Translations under genes and position numbers: made by a program | Source: CAYXPG01 sp964564845 | Lineage (GTDB): Bacteria > Planctomycetota > Phycisphaerae > Sedimentisphaerales > Anaerobacaceae | Length of the DNA stretch: 29,287 bases | Direction of reading: 5' to 3' | NCBI GenBank assembly: GCA_964564845.1 | Contig: CAZMCN010000008.1 | Coordinates: forward strand, 1-29,287 | Notes under the pieces: model-generated | Database searches by the model: none | Told to the model about the DNA's origin: nothing | Seen by the model: only the letters and a program-made list of their open reading frames with translations | Part shown: one piece after another, positions 1-6,664 of the stretch | Numbering within the stretch: position 1 is the stretch's first letter | How the letters are laid out: each line of letters starts with the position of its first letter

Positions 1-126
1 GCCGAGATTGAAGTGTGCCTCGGCATCATCGGGCTTTATTCTGACGGCCTGCTTAAAGGCCTCGAGCGCCTCTTGCCAGCGGCCAAGTTTGCCGTAGGCA
101 CCGCCGAGATTGCAGTGTGCCTCGGG
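1..126 (-). pseudogene. Frameshifted continuation of the protease-TPR gene (left-edge partial)
   Basis: Read on the minus strand one frame away from the upstream part, this stretch encodes a further perfect TPR unit (EAHCNLGGAYGKLGRW, then QEALEAFKQAVRIKPDDAEA) and the start of the next. It is therefore the true continuation of the TPR array of the protease gene, displaced by one extra G in the G-run at 124-126. The gene continues beyond the window edge, so its C-terminus is not visible. The frameshift may be a real mutation or a sequencing/assembly error in a near-identical repeat. Confidence 0.75.
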
Positions 127-630
127 CATAATCGGGCTTTATTCTGATGGCCTGCTTACAGGCCTCGAGCGCCTCTTGCCAGCGGCCAAGTTCGCCGTAG
201 ACAAGACCGAGACCATAGTGTGCCTTGGCGAAATCGGGCTTGATTCTGACGGCCTGCTTACAGGCCTCTAAGGCCTCCTGCCAGCGGCCAAGTTTGCCGT
301 AGGCAAGACCGAGACTGCAGTGTGCATCGGCATCATCGGGCTTGATTCTGACGGCCTGCTTAAAGGCCTCGAGCGCATCTTGATATCGGCCAAGTACGCC
401 GTAGGCAGAGCCGAGAAGGAGGTGTGCCTCGGCATCATCGGGCTTGATTCTGACGGCCTGCTTAAAGGCCTCGAGCGCATCCTGCCAGCGGCCAAGTCCG
501 CCGTAGGCAAGACCGAGATTGTGGTGTGCATCGGCGTAATCGGGCTTGATTCTGATGAACTGCTTATAGGCCTCGAGCGCATCCTGCCAGCGGCCAAGTT
601 TGCCGTAACAATAACCAAGCTGGAACCATA
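1..630. repeat. Tandem 102-bp direct repeats encoding TPR units
   Basis: A near-identical core (CCAGCGGCCAAG and its flanks) recurs with the preceding base at 75, 178, 280, 382, 484 and 586. The steps are 103, 102, 102, 102 and 102 bp. The 102-bp period equals one 34-residue TPR. The single 103-bp step locates the frameshifting insertion between units one and two. The homogeneity suggests recent expansion or gene conversion. Every frame stays open through such an array, which explains several long antisense frames here. Confidence 0.92.
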
Positions 631-1423
631 CATCAGCGTCCTGCGGGTTCTTTTCTTTTGCCTTTTGGAAGTATGCAAGTGCGGCATCCCAGTTTTCCTG
701 CCACAGCTCCTTTAAGCCTTTGTCATAAAACGATTGAACATCGTTTGAATCAGCGGTCAGTGAGGCGTATTCTGCGGCTATCGGTGTCCTGGCGATTTCT
801 TTCAGAGCGATGATTTTGTCGCTGGGAACTGCGAAATTGAGATTCTGGCCTGAGGTTACGATAAGGGTCGCTATGCCAATTACCCCGCCTTTGCTGTTTA
901 TAACAGGACTGCCGCTCGAACCGGCTGAGACGGGGGCGGTGAGCTGAATTATTTTGCCGAAAGCAGGTATATCTCGAACAGCCGACACGATACCGGTTGA
1001 TACGGTTGATTCAAGGCCGAGCGGACTACCTATGACAAATATGTCCTCGCCTTCGGCGGGAACATTCGTGTTGAGATTTAAGAATGTTATATCGGCGTTC
1101 GGCACATTGACGTGGAGTTTGACAATATCCGCCTCGGTATCTCTGGCAATAATGCCTTCAACGTGATATTCGTTACCGGAGAAAGTCTTGATTGTGGCGC
1201 TATAAGCGCCTTCGATAACGTGGTAGTTTGTCACGATATGGCCTTTGCTGTTCACAAAAAAACCGCTGCCCTGGCCTAACGGGTTATCGTCCTTATCGAA
1301 AGTTTTTATAAGAACAACGCCGGGCTTTATCTGTTTGACTAAATCGACGAGTTTTTCGTCGGCAACTGCGATTGCGGAACCGACTAAAACCGCACAGGCT
1401 GACATAAAGATTAGCTGTTTCAT
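53..1423 (-). CDS. Exported HtrA/trypsin-like serine protease with C-terminal TPR array
   Basis: The 456-residue frame starts with a signal peptide (about residues 1-21, ending near AVA-DEK), so the protein is probably periplasmic or secreted. Residues 25-215 form a trypsin-like (S1C, DegP-type) protease domain with a visible triad: His68 in NYHVIEG, Asp99 in DTEADIV and Ser170 in AGSSGSP. No PDZ domain follows. From about residue 229 there are consecutive 34-residue TPR units of the pattern LGRWQDALEAFKQAVRIKPD, probably for binding peptides or partners. The last 22 residues (from RGTLQS to the stop at 53-55) are not TPR-like, because the frame is broken by an extra G at 124-126; the TPR reading resumes in another frame to position 1. 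The start is ATG at 1421-1423. It is divergent from ilvC and separated from it by a long gap. The protease call is secure; its substrate is unknown. Confidence 0.88.
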   Translation of the reverse strand: MKQLIFMSACAVLVGSAIAVADEKLVDLVKQIKPGVVLIKTFDKDDNPLGQGSGFFVNSKGHIVTNYHVIEGAYSATIKTFSGNEYHVEGIIARDTEADIVKLHVNVPNADITFLNLNTNVPAEGEDIFVIGSPLGLESTVSTGIVSAVRDIPAFGKIIQLTAPVSAGSSGSPVINSKGGVIGIATLIVTSGQNLNFAVPSDKIIALKEIARTPIAAEYASLTADSNDVQSFYDKGLKELWQENWDAALAYFQKAKEKNPQDADVWFQLGYCYGKLGRWQDALEAYKQFIRIKPDYADAHHNLGLAYGGLGRWQDALEAFKQAVRIKPDDAEAHLLLGSAYGVLGRYQDALEAFKQAVRIKPDDADAHCSLGLAYGKLGRWQEALEACKQAVRIKPDFAKAHYGLGLVYGELGRWQEALEACKQAIRIKPDYARGTLQSRRCLRQTWPLARGARGL

Positions 1424-1503
1424 TAACTTGCGTCCCGCAATTGTTGAAAGATTAAGAAAAAATCGCCTGAAGTATGAGCGGCGTGAATTGTGAAAGACTC
1501 GTG

Positions 1504-1550
1504 CTTCGCAGCGAAGTGCTGCTTCGCAGAGTAGTATATGCCCTTCGGGC
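1504..1550. repeat. Cluster of short GC-rich palindromes
   Basis: Three short inverted repeats sit close together: CTTCGC/GCGAAG (1504-1509 with 1511-1516), CGAAG/CTTCG (1512-1516 with 1522-1526) and GCCC-TTC-GGGC (1540-1550). They lie upstream of the divergent protease gene. No T-run follows, so a terminator is not supported. Function unknown. Confidence 0.4.
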
Positions 1551-1694
1551 GACTAAACTTTGGTATTAGCTCACAATCCATACCGTTCATATTCACGATT
1601 ATAAAGGAGCCTGCGAAAACGGCAAATAAAAAACCGCAGCCGCTCAAGCAAAAATCCCCTGCAAACTCCGCTGTTTCTGCGATAATAGCAGGGT

Positions 1695-2076
1695 ATGGAA
1701 TCAATAAAGTCAAGTCTGTTGAACAATCCGAAACGACCGGCAAGGACGCTTTCAATAGACCATGTGAGAACCCTAATCACTTCTCCGGCAAACGCACCGG
1801 ACTGGCGGGGCATATCAGGCAGGGAACGCAGTTCTTTCTCAAGACCTTGACGATAACCCTTTTGTGGCTGACGAAAAGGGTTTTAGACTTCAGTTGACAG
1901 AACTACTGCGAAGCATAGAGGGGAACATCAGAACTGATTTTGCAATCGAAAGGCCGACAGAAACAAGGCAGGAGGAAATCTTAGGGGTCAAGCCGGGCTG
2001 GTTCGGAATAACTGTTAATATCAAGGAAATCGCCAAACGTATCTGGAAGTGGATTTGTTCTCGCAGCAAAGGTTAG
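1695..2076 (+). pseudogene. Possible small frameshifted hypothetical gene
   Basis: An ATG at 1695 (MESIKSSLLNN) opens a frame that stops at 1848-1850. A neighbouring frame reads through that point as DLDDNPFVADEKGFRLQLTE and on to a stop at 2074-2076. Joined around 1820-1845 the two give a continuous, mostly polar chain of roughly 125 residues ending in a basic, tryptophan-containing tail (IAKRIWKWICSRSKG). I recognise no family. The shift needs one extra base. It could be a decayed gene, a sequencing error, or two unrelated chance frames. A GTG at 1864 could also start the second part alone. The rest of 1424-2280 shows no convincing gene on either strand. Confidence 0.25.
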
Positions 2077-2287
2077 TATCGACGACGATTTTGTTTAGGT
2101 GGGTGATTTTATTGACGCTCTTTTCACGTTGAATAGCTTCGGGTTCTTGCCGGAATTTCCATTACCGATACAAGCTGTTCTCTCCTTTTTACTTAAACAG
2201 TGCCTCGGAAAAGAAAATTCTTGATAGTTCAAAGTGATTTGTATAGGATTATTGATACCGTACGGAGAAAATTATGTTCTGTAGCCG

Positions 2288-2316
2288 TTTAAATGGAAAT
2301 GTCAGTTTAATATAAT
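2288..2316 (+). promoter_or_regulatory. Candidate sigma70-type promoter for ilvC
   Basis: A perfect -10 hexamer TATAAT lies at 2311-2316. A weak -35 (TTTAAA, 4 of 6) is at 2288-2293 with a 17-bp spacer. Transcription would begin near 2323, giving a leader of about 54 nt before the ilvC ATG. The surrounding sequence is AT-rich. A second, weaker possibility is TTGATA (2221-2226) with TAGGAT (2244-2249), also 17 bp apart. Confidence 0.5.
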
Positions 2317-2376
2317 TGCTGGGAGAATGTCGAATAATAAAACAATTTGAAAAAACTGGATGAAAAGGGAAATATT

Positions 2377-3381
2377 ATGGCTGTAAAGATTTATTACGAA
2401 AAGGACGCACCGATGGATGTGTTAAGGGGTAAAAAAGTGGCGGTTATCGGCTATGGCAGTCAGGGCCACGCACATAGTCTTAATCTGCGTGACAGAGGTA
2501 TTGAGGTGGCGGTGGCTGAACTGCAGGGCACGGACAATTTTAAGCTTGCCCAGGAGCATGGGTTTTTACCGTGCGATATAAAGACCGCTATGGAAGGTGC
2601 GGTGCTGATTATAGTAACGCTGCCGGACGAGGTTCAGGCAAAAGTTTACCAGAGCCAGATTGCCCCAAATTTAGCGGCGTCTCAGACGCTTGGTTTTTGT
2701 CACGGCTTCAATATTCATTTCAAATATATTGTTCCGCCCAGGGACGTTAATGTTGTGATGATTGCTCCGAAAGGTCCCGGACATCTGGTCCGCAGTGAAT
2801 TTGAAAAAGGCGGCGGCGTGCCGTGCCTGGTAGCCGTCGAACAGGACGCCACCGGCGATGCAAAGGCAATCGCTCTTGCATGGGCAAATGGAATCGGCGG
2901 AGCCAGAGCGGGTGTTATTGAGACTACCTACAAAGAAGAGACCGAGACGGACTTGTTCGGCGAGCAGTGTGTTCTCTGCGGCGGGCTTACGTCGCTTATT
3001 AAAGCAGGTTTTGAAACTTTAGTAGAAGCGGGGTATCAACCTGAAATTGCCTACTTCGAGTGTATGCACGAGGTCAAACTCATTGTTGACCTTATGTATC
3101 AAGGGGGGCTTAGCTATATGAGGTACAGCATATCCAACACCGCTGAATACGGCGACCTGACCCGCGGACCAAGGATTATCAATGAGCGGACCAAGGCGGA
3201 AATGAAAAAGATACTTTCGGAAGTTACTTCGGGAGAATTCGCCAAAGAATGGGTTGCCGAATACGAGGGCGGCTTGAAAAAGTTTAACGAGCTGTACAAA
3301 AAAGACTATGATTGTCAACTGGAAACCGTCGGCAGAGGATTGCGTGGAATGATGAAGTGGATTGATGCAAAGCAGGTGTGA
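2377..3381 (+). CDS. ilvC: Ketol-acid reductoisomerase, class I (short form)
   Basis: This enzyme converts 2-acetolactate or 2-aceto-2-hydroxybutyrate to the dihydroxy acid in valine, leucine and isoleucine synthesis; it is cytosolic and Mg-dependent. The Rossmann motif GYGSQGHAHSLNL lies at residues 25-37. His109 is in GFCHGFN. The metal ligands Asp192 and Glu196 (TDLFGEQ) and Glu228/Glu232 are present. The 334-residue length fits class I. The loop after the second beta strand reads AELQGTDNF (residues 47-55), carrying Glu48 and Asp53 instead of the usual Arg/Ser phosphate-binding residues, which suggests NADH use (inference). ATG 2377 was preferred over an upstream in-frame TTG at 2347 because AAAGGGA precedes it by 6 nt and family proteins begin here. 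No ilvB/N/D genes are nearby. A putative lipoprotein gene follows after 32 bp. Confidence 0.97.
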   Translation: MAVKIYYEKDAPMDVLRGKKVAVIGYGSQGHAHSLNLRDRGIEVAVAELQGTDNFKLAQEHGFLPCDIKTAMEGAVLIIVTLPDEVQAKVYQSQIAPNLAASQTLGFCHGFNIHFKYIVPPRDVNVVMIAPKGPGHLVRSEFEKGGGVPCLVAVEQDATGDAKAIALAWANGIGGARAGVIETTYKEETETDLFGEQCVLCGGLTSLIKAGFETLVEAGYQPEIAYFECMHEVKLIVDLMYQGGLSYMRYSISNTAEYGDLTRGPRIINERTKAEMKKILSEVTSGEFAKEWVAEYEGGLKKFNELYKKDYDCQLETVGRGLRGMMKWIDAKQV

Positions 3382-3413
3382 ATCGAGCCGCGAAACAGGA
3401 AAGGGGCAATGTT

Positions 3414-4193
3414 ATGAGGGCTGCAAAAAAAAGCAAAGGCGGGGGTTTCCTATCCTGGGTTTTTTACTTTTTTCCTATCACTTTGTGTCTGTTTTGCGGC
3501 TGTTCTGTTGTTGAGTATTTTCAGCCGGATGAGCCTCCTTCTTATGAGCAGATTTATGCCGCCTACGACAGTACAAGCCTGAATACGAGCAGCGCCGCTG
3601 ACGTCCTGGGAGCGATTAATCTGCCTGAGTATGAATTACTTAGCCAGAGCAAAAGGGTCGTTGCTTCGGCAGGGCAAAAGAAAAAGGGCTACAAAAGCTG
3701 GTTTAATATGGTTGCCTTCGACGAGAACGACTCGACGGCGAAACGAAAGTATTTATTAGTGGTCGATGAAAAACCCAAAATACTGTTTGTTTGGCCGAGG
3801 GAAAACCTCAGCTTTGACTGTGAAATGGTTATCGAAAGCGAGGTGCTCGACAGACCCTATGCGGACGAAAGGACGCGACGAATAGTAATACTGAAAAGCG
3901 TTTTGGAAAGGTTCCGCAGTGATATTGCCGAGGTTGGCCAGGATAACAAGACGCTCGATGGCGGCGGGATGGTGGTTAATCAGGCGCTGGGGACGGTTTT
4001 GGTTAAGTTGGATTCTTCGCCTGCTCTGGCGTCAAGGCTGGATGAGCCGGCCGGTCTTGAGTTTGACCACGTTAGTTTTGATAAGGGCAAAATTCAAATG
4101 GTCATAACGTACGATATTGTTACGGTCAAGATAAGACTCGGCTCGCTTGTGCGTAAGTTCGAAGAGCCGGAGGTTATTGATAAAAATGAATAA
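3414..4193 (+). CDS. Putative lipoprotein of unknown function
   Basis: The 259-residue product starts with a basic segment, a hydrophobic stretch (FLSWVFYFFPITLCLF) and a lipobox-like FCGC with Cys30, so it is probably a lipid-anchored exported protein. The rest is mixed alpha/beta with many charged residues (for example KYLLVVDEKPKILFVWP) and no motif I recognise. The start ATG at 3414 is preceded by GGAAAGGGG at 3398-3406. An earlier in-frame start overlapping the ilvC stop would add 12 residues without a ribosome site. It lies 32 bp after ilvC and could be co-transcribed, but no functional link to branched-chain synthesis is evident. Confidence 0.75.
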   Translation: MRAAKKSKGGGFLSWVFYFFPITLCLFCGCSVVEYFQPDEPPSYEQIYAAYDSTSLNTSSAADVLGAINLPEYELLSQSKRVVASAGQKKKGYKSWFNMVAFDENDSTAKRKYLLVVDEKPKILFVWPRENLSFDCEMVIESEVLDRPYADERTRRIVILKSVLERFRSDIAEVGQDNKTLDGGGMVVNQALGTVLVKLDSSPALASRLDEPAGLEFDHVSFDKGKIQMVITYDIVTVKIRLGSLVRKFEEPEVIDKNE

Positions 4194-4319
4194 TCACTGT
4201 TTCTCACATTAATGGCGGCGGTGGGATTCTTGGTGAGTATAAGGGCAGCCAGGCGTGCGAGGTCATAAAGACGGTTTTTTGTGCTGATACGGGTTTTTTT
4301 AGCAAAAAAATAAAAAAGG

Positions 4320-4348
4320 TTGCTTCGTTGTGGTGGATCGGCTATAGT
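4320..4348 (+). promoter_or_regulatory. Candidate promoter upstream of a structured non-coding region
   Basis: TTGCTT (4320-4325) and TATAGT (4343-4348, 5 of 6 to TATAAT) are separated by exactly 17 bp. A transcript would start near 4355 and run through the hairpin-rich stretch and tRNA-Gln toward glmU. The -35 match is only 3 of 6. Confidence 0.3.
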
Positions 4349-4393
4349 TTGCGGATTAGAAAAAACCCTGTCGCACGGGGTAGCTTGGGAAAG

Positions 4394-4467
4394 TAAAAAC
4401 TTAAAGCTTAAAGTGCAAAGCCGTAATTAAAAAATTAGAACTTTTGAACTTTACACTGTGGTTTTTA
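4394..4467. repeat. Long AT-rich imperfect inverted repeat
   Basis: Arms 4394-4420 and 4441-4467, each 27 nt, pair imperfectly around a 20-nt loop. TAAAAAC (4394-4400) matches GTTTTTA (4461-4467), and TAAAGTGCAAAG (4409-4420) matches CTTTTGAACTTTA (4441-4453) with one mismatch and one extra base. It could act as an RNA hairpin or be the remnant of a small palindromic element. Confidence 0.5.
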
Positions 4468-4498
4468 GTTTTCAGCTTTTCATTTTTAGTTTCTCTGG

Positions 4499-4740
4499 GG
4501 CCGGCAGTATCACGGCGTGGCCGGCTCAAGCCTCCGACAGGGTCAGGTCGGGCCGATACAAGACGGTCACCGTGACAACAGGATGCAGAAAAGCTTAGTG
4601 CCGAGAATTACGGCGATATTTTCGGCGTCGAGCTTCTGAACAGGTGAACAGTAGAGCAGTAGAACGCAGTTGAGCAACCTATAAAAATATGCTCACCTTT
4701 CTACGGTCTATTGCTCAACCGCTCTGCGGCAAAGCCGCTT
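4499..4740 (+). other. Hairpin-rich non-coding region before tRNA-Gln (possible ncRNA)
   Basis: No convincing coding frame covers 4194-4744. Several inverted repeats follow one another: GCCGGC 4500-4505/4520-4525; CCGAC/GTCGG 4534-4538/4547-4551; a nested pair AAGCT/AGCTT 4591-4595/4631-4635 with GCCGA/TCGGC 4600-4604/4622-4626 and a symmetric 4+4 internal loop; GCAGTTGAGCAA/TTGCTCAACCGC 4666-4677/4711-4722; and GCGGC-AAA-GCCGC 4726-4738. I could not match it to SRP RNA, RNase P RNA, tmRNA or 6S RNA by eye. A structured ncRNA or an operon leader is an inference. Confidence 0.3.
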
Positions 4741-4744
4741 GGAT

Positions 4745-4816
4745 TACCCGGTGGTGTAAATGGTAACACATAGGCTTTTGGTGCCTACATTCCAGGTTCG
4801 AGTCCTGGCCGGGTAG
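4745..4816 (+). tRNA. tRNA-Gln (UUG)
   Basis: A full cloverleaf can be drawn. The acceptor stem is TACCCGG (4745-4751) with CCGGGTA (4809-4815) and discriminator G4816. The anticodon stem is TAGGC/GCCTA around loop TTTTGGT, placing anticodon TTG at 4778-4780. The T arm is CCAGG-TTCGAGT-CCTGG (4792-4808). CCA is not encoded. It is 72 nt long with a 4-nt variable loop. It lies 49 bp upstream of glmU on the same strand. No duplicated 3' end suggesting an integration site was seen. Confidence 0.95.
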
Positions 4817-4823
4817 CTTTAGA

Positions 4824-4855
4824 ATTGATTATTGATAAATGATTATTGATTATTG
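4824..4855. repeat. Short-period AT repeat (TTATTGAT)
   Basis: Between tRNA-Gln and glmU the sequence consists of drifting copies of ATTGATT/ATTGATAAATG words. It leaves no clear Shine-Dalgarno site for glmU. Confidence 0.6.
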
Positions 4856-4865
4856 AAAAAGAAAA

Positions 4866-5636
4866 ATGTCAGAAAGGGCGGCGATAATATTAGCGGCGGG
4901 CGTAAGCAGCAGGATGAATGCCGATGTTCCCAAGGTGCTGCGTGAGGTTTGCGGTCGGCCGATGCTTGCTTATGTTCTCGATGCCTGCAGAGAGGCCGGT
5001 ATTGGAAAGATATATGTCGTGGTTGGTTTCGGCGCCGAAGAGGTAAAGAAAAGGTTCGACGGTGCGGATGATATTGTATGGGTTCACCAGCAGCATCAGA
5101 AGGGGACGGCTGATGCGGTTCTGTGCTGTAAGGAGCGGTTGTGCGGTTTTGATGGTGAGACCTTTGTGCTCTGCGGTGATGGGCCGTTGATTCGGGCTAA
5201 GACCCTCGAAACAATTATCCAAAAGCACGAAGCCGAGCGGTCGGCGGCAACACTTGCAACGGCTGTTCTGGATGACCCGACGGGGTATGGGCGAATTTGC
5301 AGAGACAAAGATGGTAATATCGAAGGTATTGTAGAGCACGGCGACTGCACAAGCGAGCAACTGGGTATTAAGGAGGTCAACCCAAGTTATTATCTGTTCA
5401 ATAATAAAGTTCTCTTTGAGGCGTTGGATAAGGTTGGTTGTGATAATGTTAAAAATGAATACTATCTGACGGATGCGATTTCGATTATCATATCGTCAGG
5501 CCACAAAGTTGTGGCGGTTGCGGCGATGCGGCCTGAGGAGGCGATGAGTATCAACACCGAAGCGCAGCTTAACCGGGTCAGCGAGGTTATGCGGACAAGG
5601 TTGGCGGAAAATGTAAAGTCAAAAGTCAGCAATTAA
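4866..5636 (+). CDS. glmU: UDP-GlcNAc pyrophosphorylase, GlmU N-terminal domain only
   Basis: This enzyme transfers UMP from UTP to GlcNAc-1-phosphate, making UDP-GlcNAc for peptidoglycan and lipid A. The nucleotidyltransferase signature LAAGVSSRM with Lys23 is at residues 9-23. QKGTADAV (78-85), the metal-binding Asp105 in CGDGPL, GYGRI (140-144), EVNPSYYLF (170-178) and a late Asn230 match GlmU's uridylyltransferase half. The 256-residue protein ends where the usual linker to the left-handed beta-helix acetyltransferase domain begins; that domain is absent and no beta-helix sequence follows. The stop is 11 bp before prs, matching the known glmU-prs-rplY-pth order. No strong ribosome site precedes ATG 4866. 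GlcN-1-phosphate acetylation must come from another protein, if it occurs. Confidence 0.93.
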   Translation: MSERAAIILAAGVSSRMNADVPKVLREVCGRPMLAYVLDACREAGIGKIYVVVGFGAEEVKKRFDGADDIVWVHQQHQKGTADAVLCCKERLCGFDGETFVLCGDGPLIRAKTLETIIQKHEAERSAATLATAVLDDPTGYGRICRDKDGNIEGIVEHGDCTSEQLGIKEVNPSYYLFNNKVLFEALDKVGCDNVKNEYYLTDAISIIISSGHKVVAVAAMRPEEAMSINTEAQLNRVSEVMRTRLAENVKSKVSN

Positions 5637-5647
5637 GGTAAGCAGTT

Positions 5648-6601
5648 ATGTTTCTGAGTGAAAATATTAAGATATTCTCCGGCAGCAGTAATGTAGCGCT
5701 GGCGGGTGCGGTTTGCAAATATCTGGATGTTCCGTTAGGCGGAGCTAAGATAGATAAGTTTCCGGACGGTGAGAAGCTCATCAGAGTTGAGGACGATGTT
5801 CGCGGCAGAGACTGCTTTGTTTTGCAGTCGACTTGTTTTCCGGTTGATGAGCACCTGATTGAGCTGTTGATTTATCTGGATTGTCTGCGGCGAGCCAGTG
5901 CCACGCGTATAACAGCGGTTATCCCTTATTTTGGTTATGCCCGTCAGGACCGCAAGGATGAAGGACGAGTGCCTATTACAGCAAAGCTGGTTGCGAATCT
6001 TATTACCACCGCCGGTGCCGACAGGGTGGTAGCGATAGATTTACACGCCAAACAGCTTCAGGGCTTCTTCGATATTCCTGTTGACCATTTGACCGGCGAG
6101 CTGGTTTTGAGCAGACATTTCAGGAATATGAAGATAGCTAATCTAACGGTGGTTTCGCCGGATGTAGGTAATATGAAGACTGCATCTCGGTATGCATCAC
6201 ATTTGGGCGGGGAGCTGGCGATAGTGCGTAAAAAGCGAGTGAGCGGCAAAGATGTGGAGGCTCAGGAGATAATCGGGCAGGTGCAGGGCAGGAATGTGCT
6301 GATGTGCGACGATATTATTGCTACCGCAGGGACAATCAGCAGTGCTGCAAAGCTTGTTAGGGAGCGAGGGGCGAAGAAAGTGTATGTCGGGGCAACACAC
6401 GGTGTTCTTGCAGGGCCGGCACTGAGGAGGCTCAGTAAGGCGCCGATTGATGAGATAATCGTTACCGATACGATTCCCTTGACCAGCGAGGCAGAAAAGC
6501 TCGGGAAGATAAAGGTTTTAACGGTCGCATCTATGTTAGGTGAGGCGATAAAGAGGATTCACAGGAACCAATCGGTAAGCAGTTTGTTTAATAATGTTTG
6601 A
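5648..6601 (+). CDS. prs: Ribose-phosphate pyrophosphokinase (PRPP synthetase)
   Basis: This enzyme makes PRPP from ribose-5-phosphate and ATP for nucleotide, histidine and tryptophan synthesis. Class I features are visible: FPDGE (38-42), the ATP-binding YARQDRK (97-103), DLHAKQLQGFF (131-141) and the PRPP-binding loop DDIIATAGT (221-229). That loop departs slightly from the usual DD-[ML]-IDTGGT, with Ala for Asp and Ala for Gly. The length of 317 residues is typical. ATG 5648 is chosen because family proteins start with a short tail before IKIFSGS; AAGGTAAG sits just upstream. It lies between glmU and rplY. Confidence 0.96.
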   Translation: MFLSENIKIFSGSSNVALAGAVCKYLDVPLGGAKIDKFPDGEKLIRVEDDVRGRDCFVLQSTCFPVDEHLIELLIYLDCLRRASATRITAVIPYFGYARQDRKDEGRVPITAKLVANLITTAGADRVVAIDLHAKQLQGFFDIPVDHLTGELVLSRHFRNMKIANLTVVSPDVGNMKTASRYASHLGGELAIVRKKRVSGKDVEAQEIIGQVQGRNVLMCDDIIATAGTISSAAKLVRERGAKKVYVGATHGVLAGPALRRLSKAPIDEIIVTDTIPLTSEAEKLGKIKVLTVASMLGEAIKRIHRNQSVSSLFNNV

Positions 6602-6664
6602 GGAAACCAAAAAGGATATAGAGACAGCAATCAGTGATATTGAGCGCAAAGAAGTGAGGATGTT

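Noticed and set aside
1..630. Direct repeats resembling a CRISPR array
   Set aside because: The whole 102-bp unit is repeated without unique spacers and encodes a TPR.
268..715. Long open frames on both strands within the repeat array
   Set aside because: They arise because the 102-bp unit is a multiple of three, so all frames stay open; the protease-TPR frame explains the sequence.
1423..1897. Other open frames upstream of ilvC on both strands (119 and 110 codons)
   Set aside because: Composition is unlike a folded protein, they overlap one another, and they lack ribosome sites.
4499..4640. SRP RNA, because of the string GGTCAGGTCGGG
   Set aside because: The conserved GGAAGGAAGCAG-like apical region of SRP RNA is missing.
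4745..4816. tRNA-Gln as an integration (att) site
   Set aside because: No duplicated tRNA 3' end and no integrase gene are in the window.
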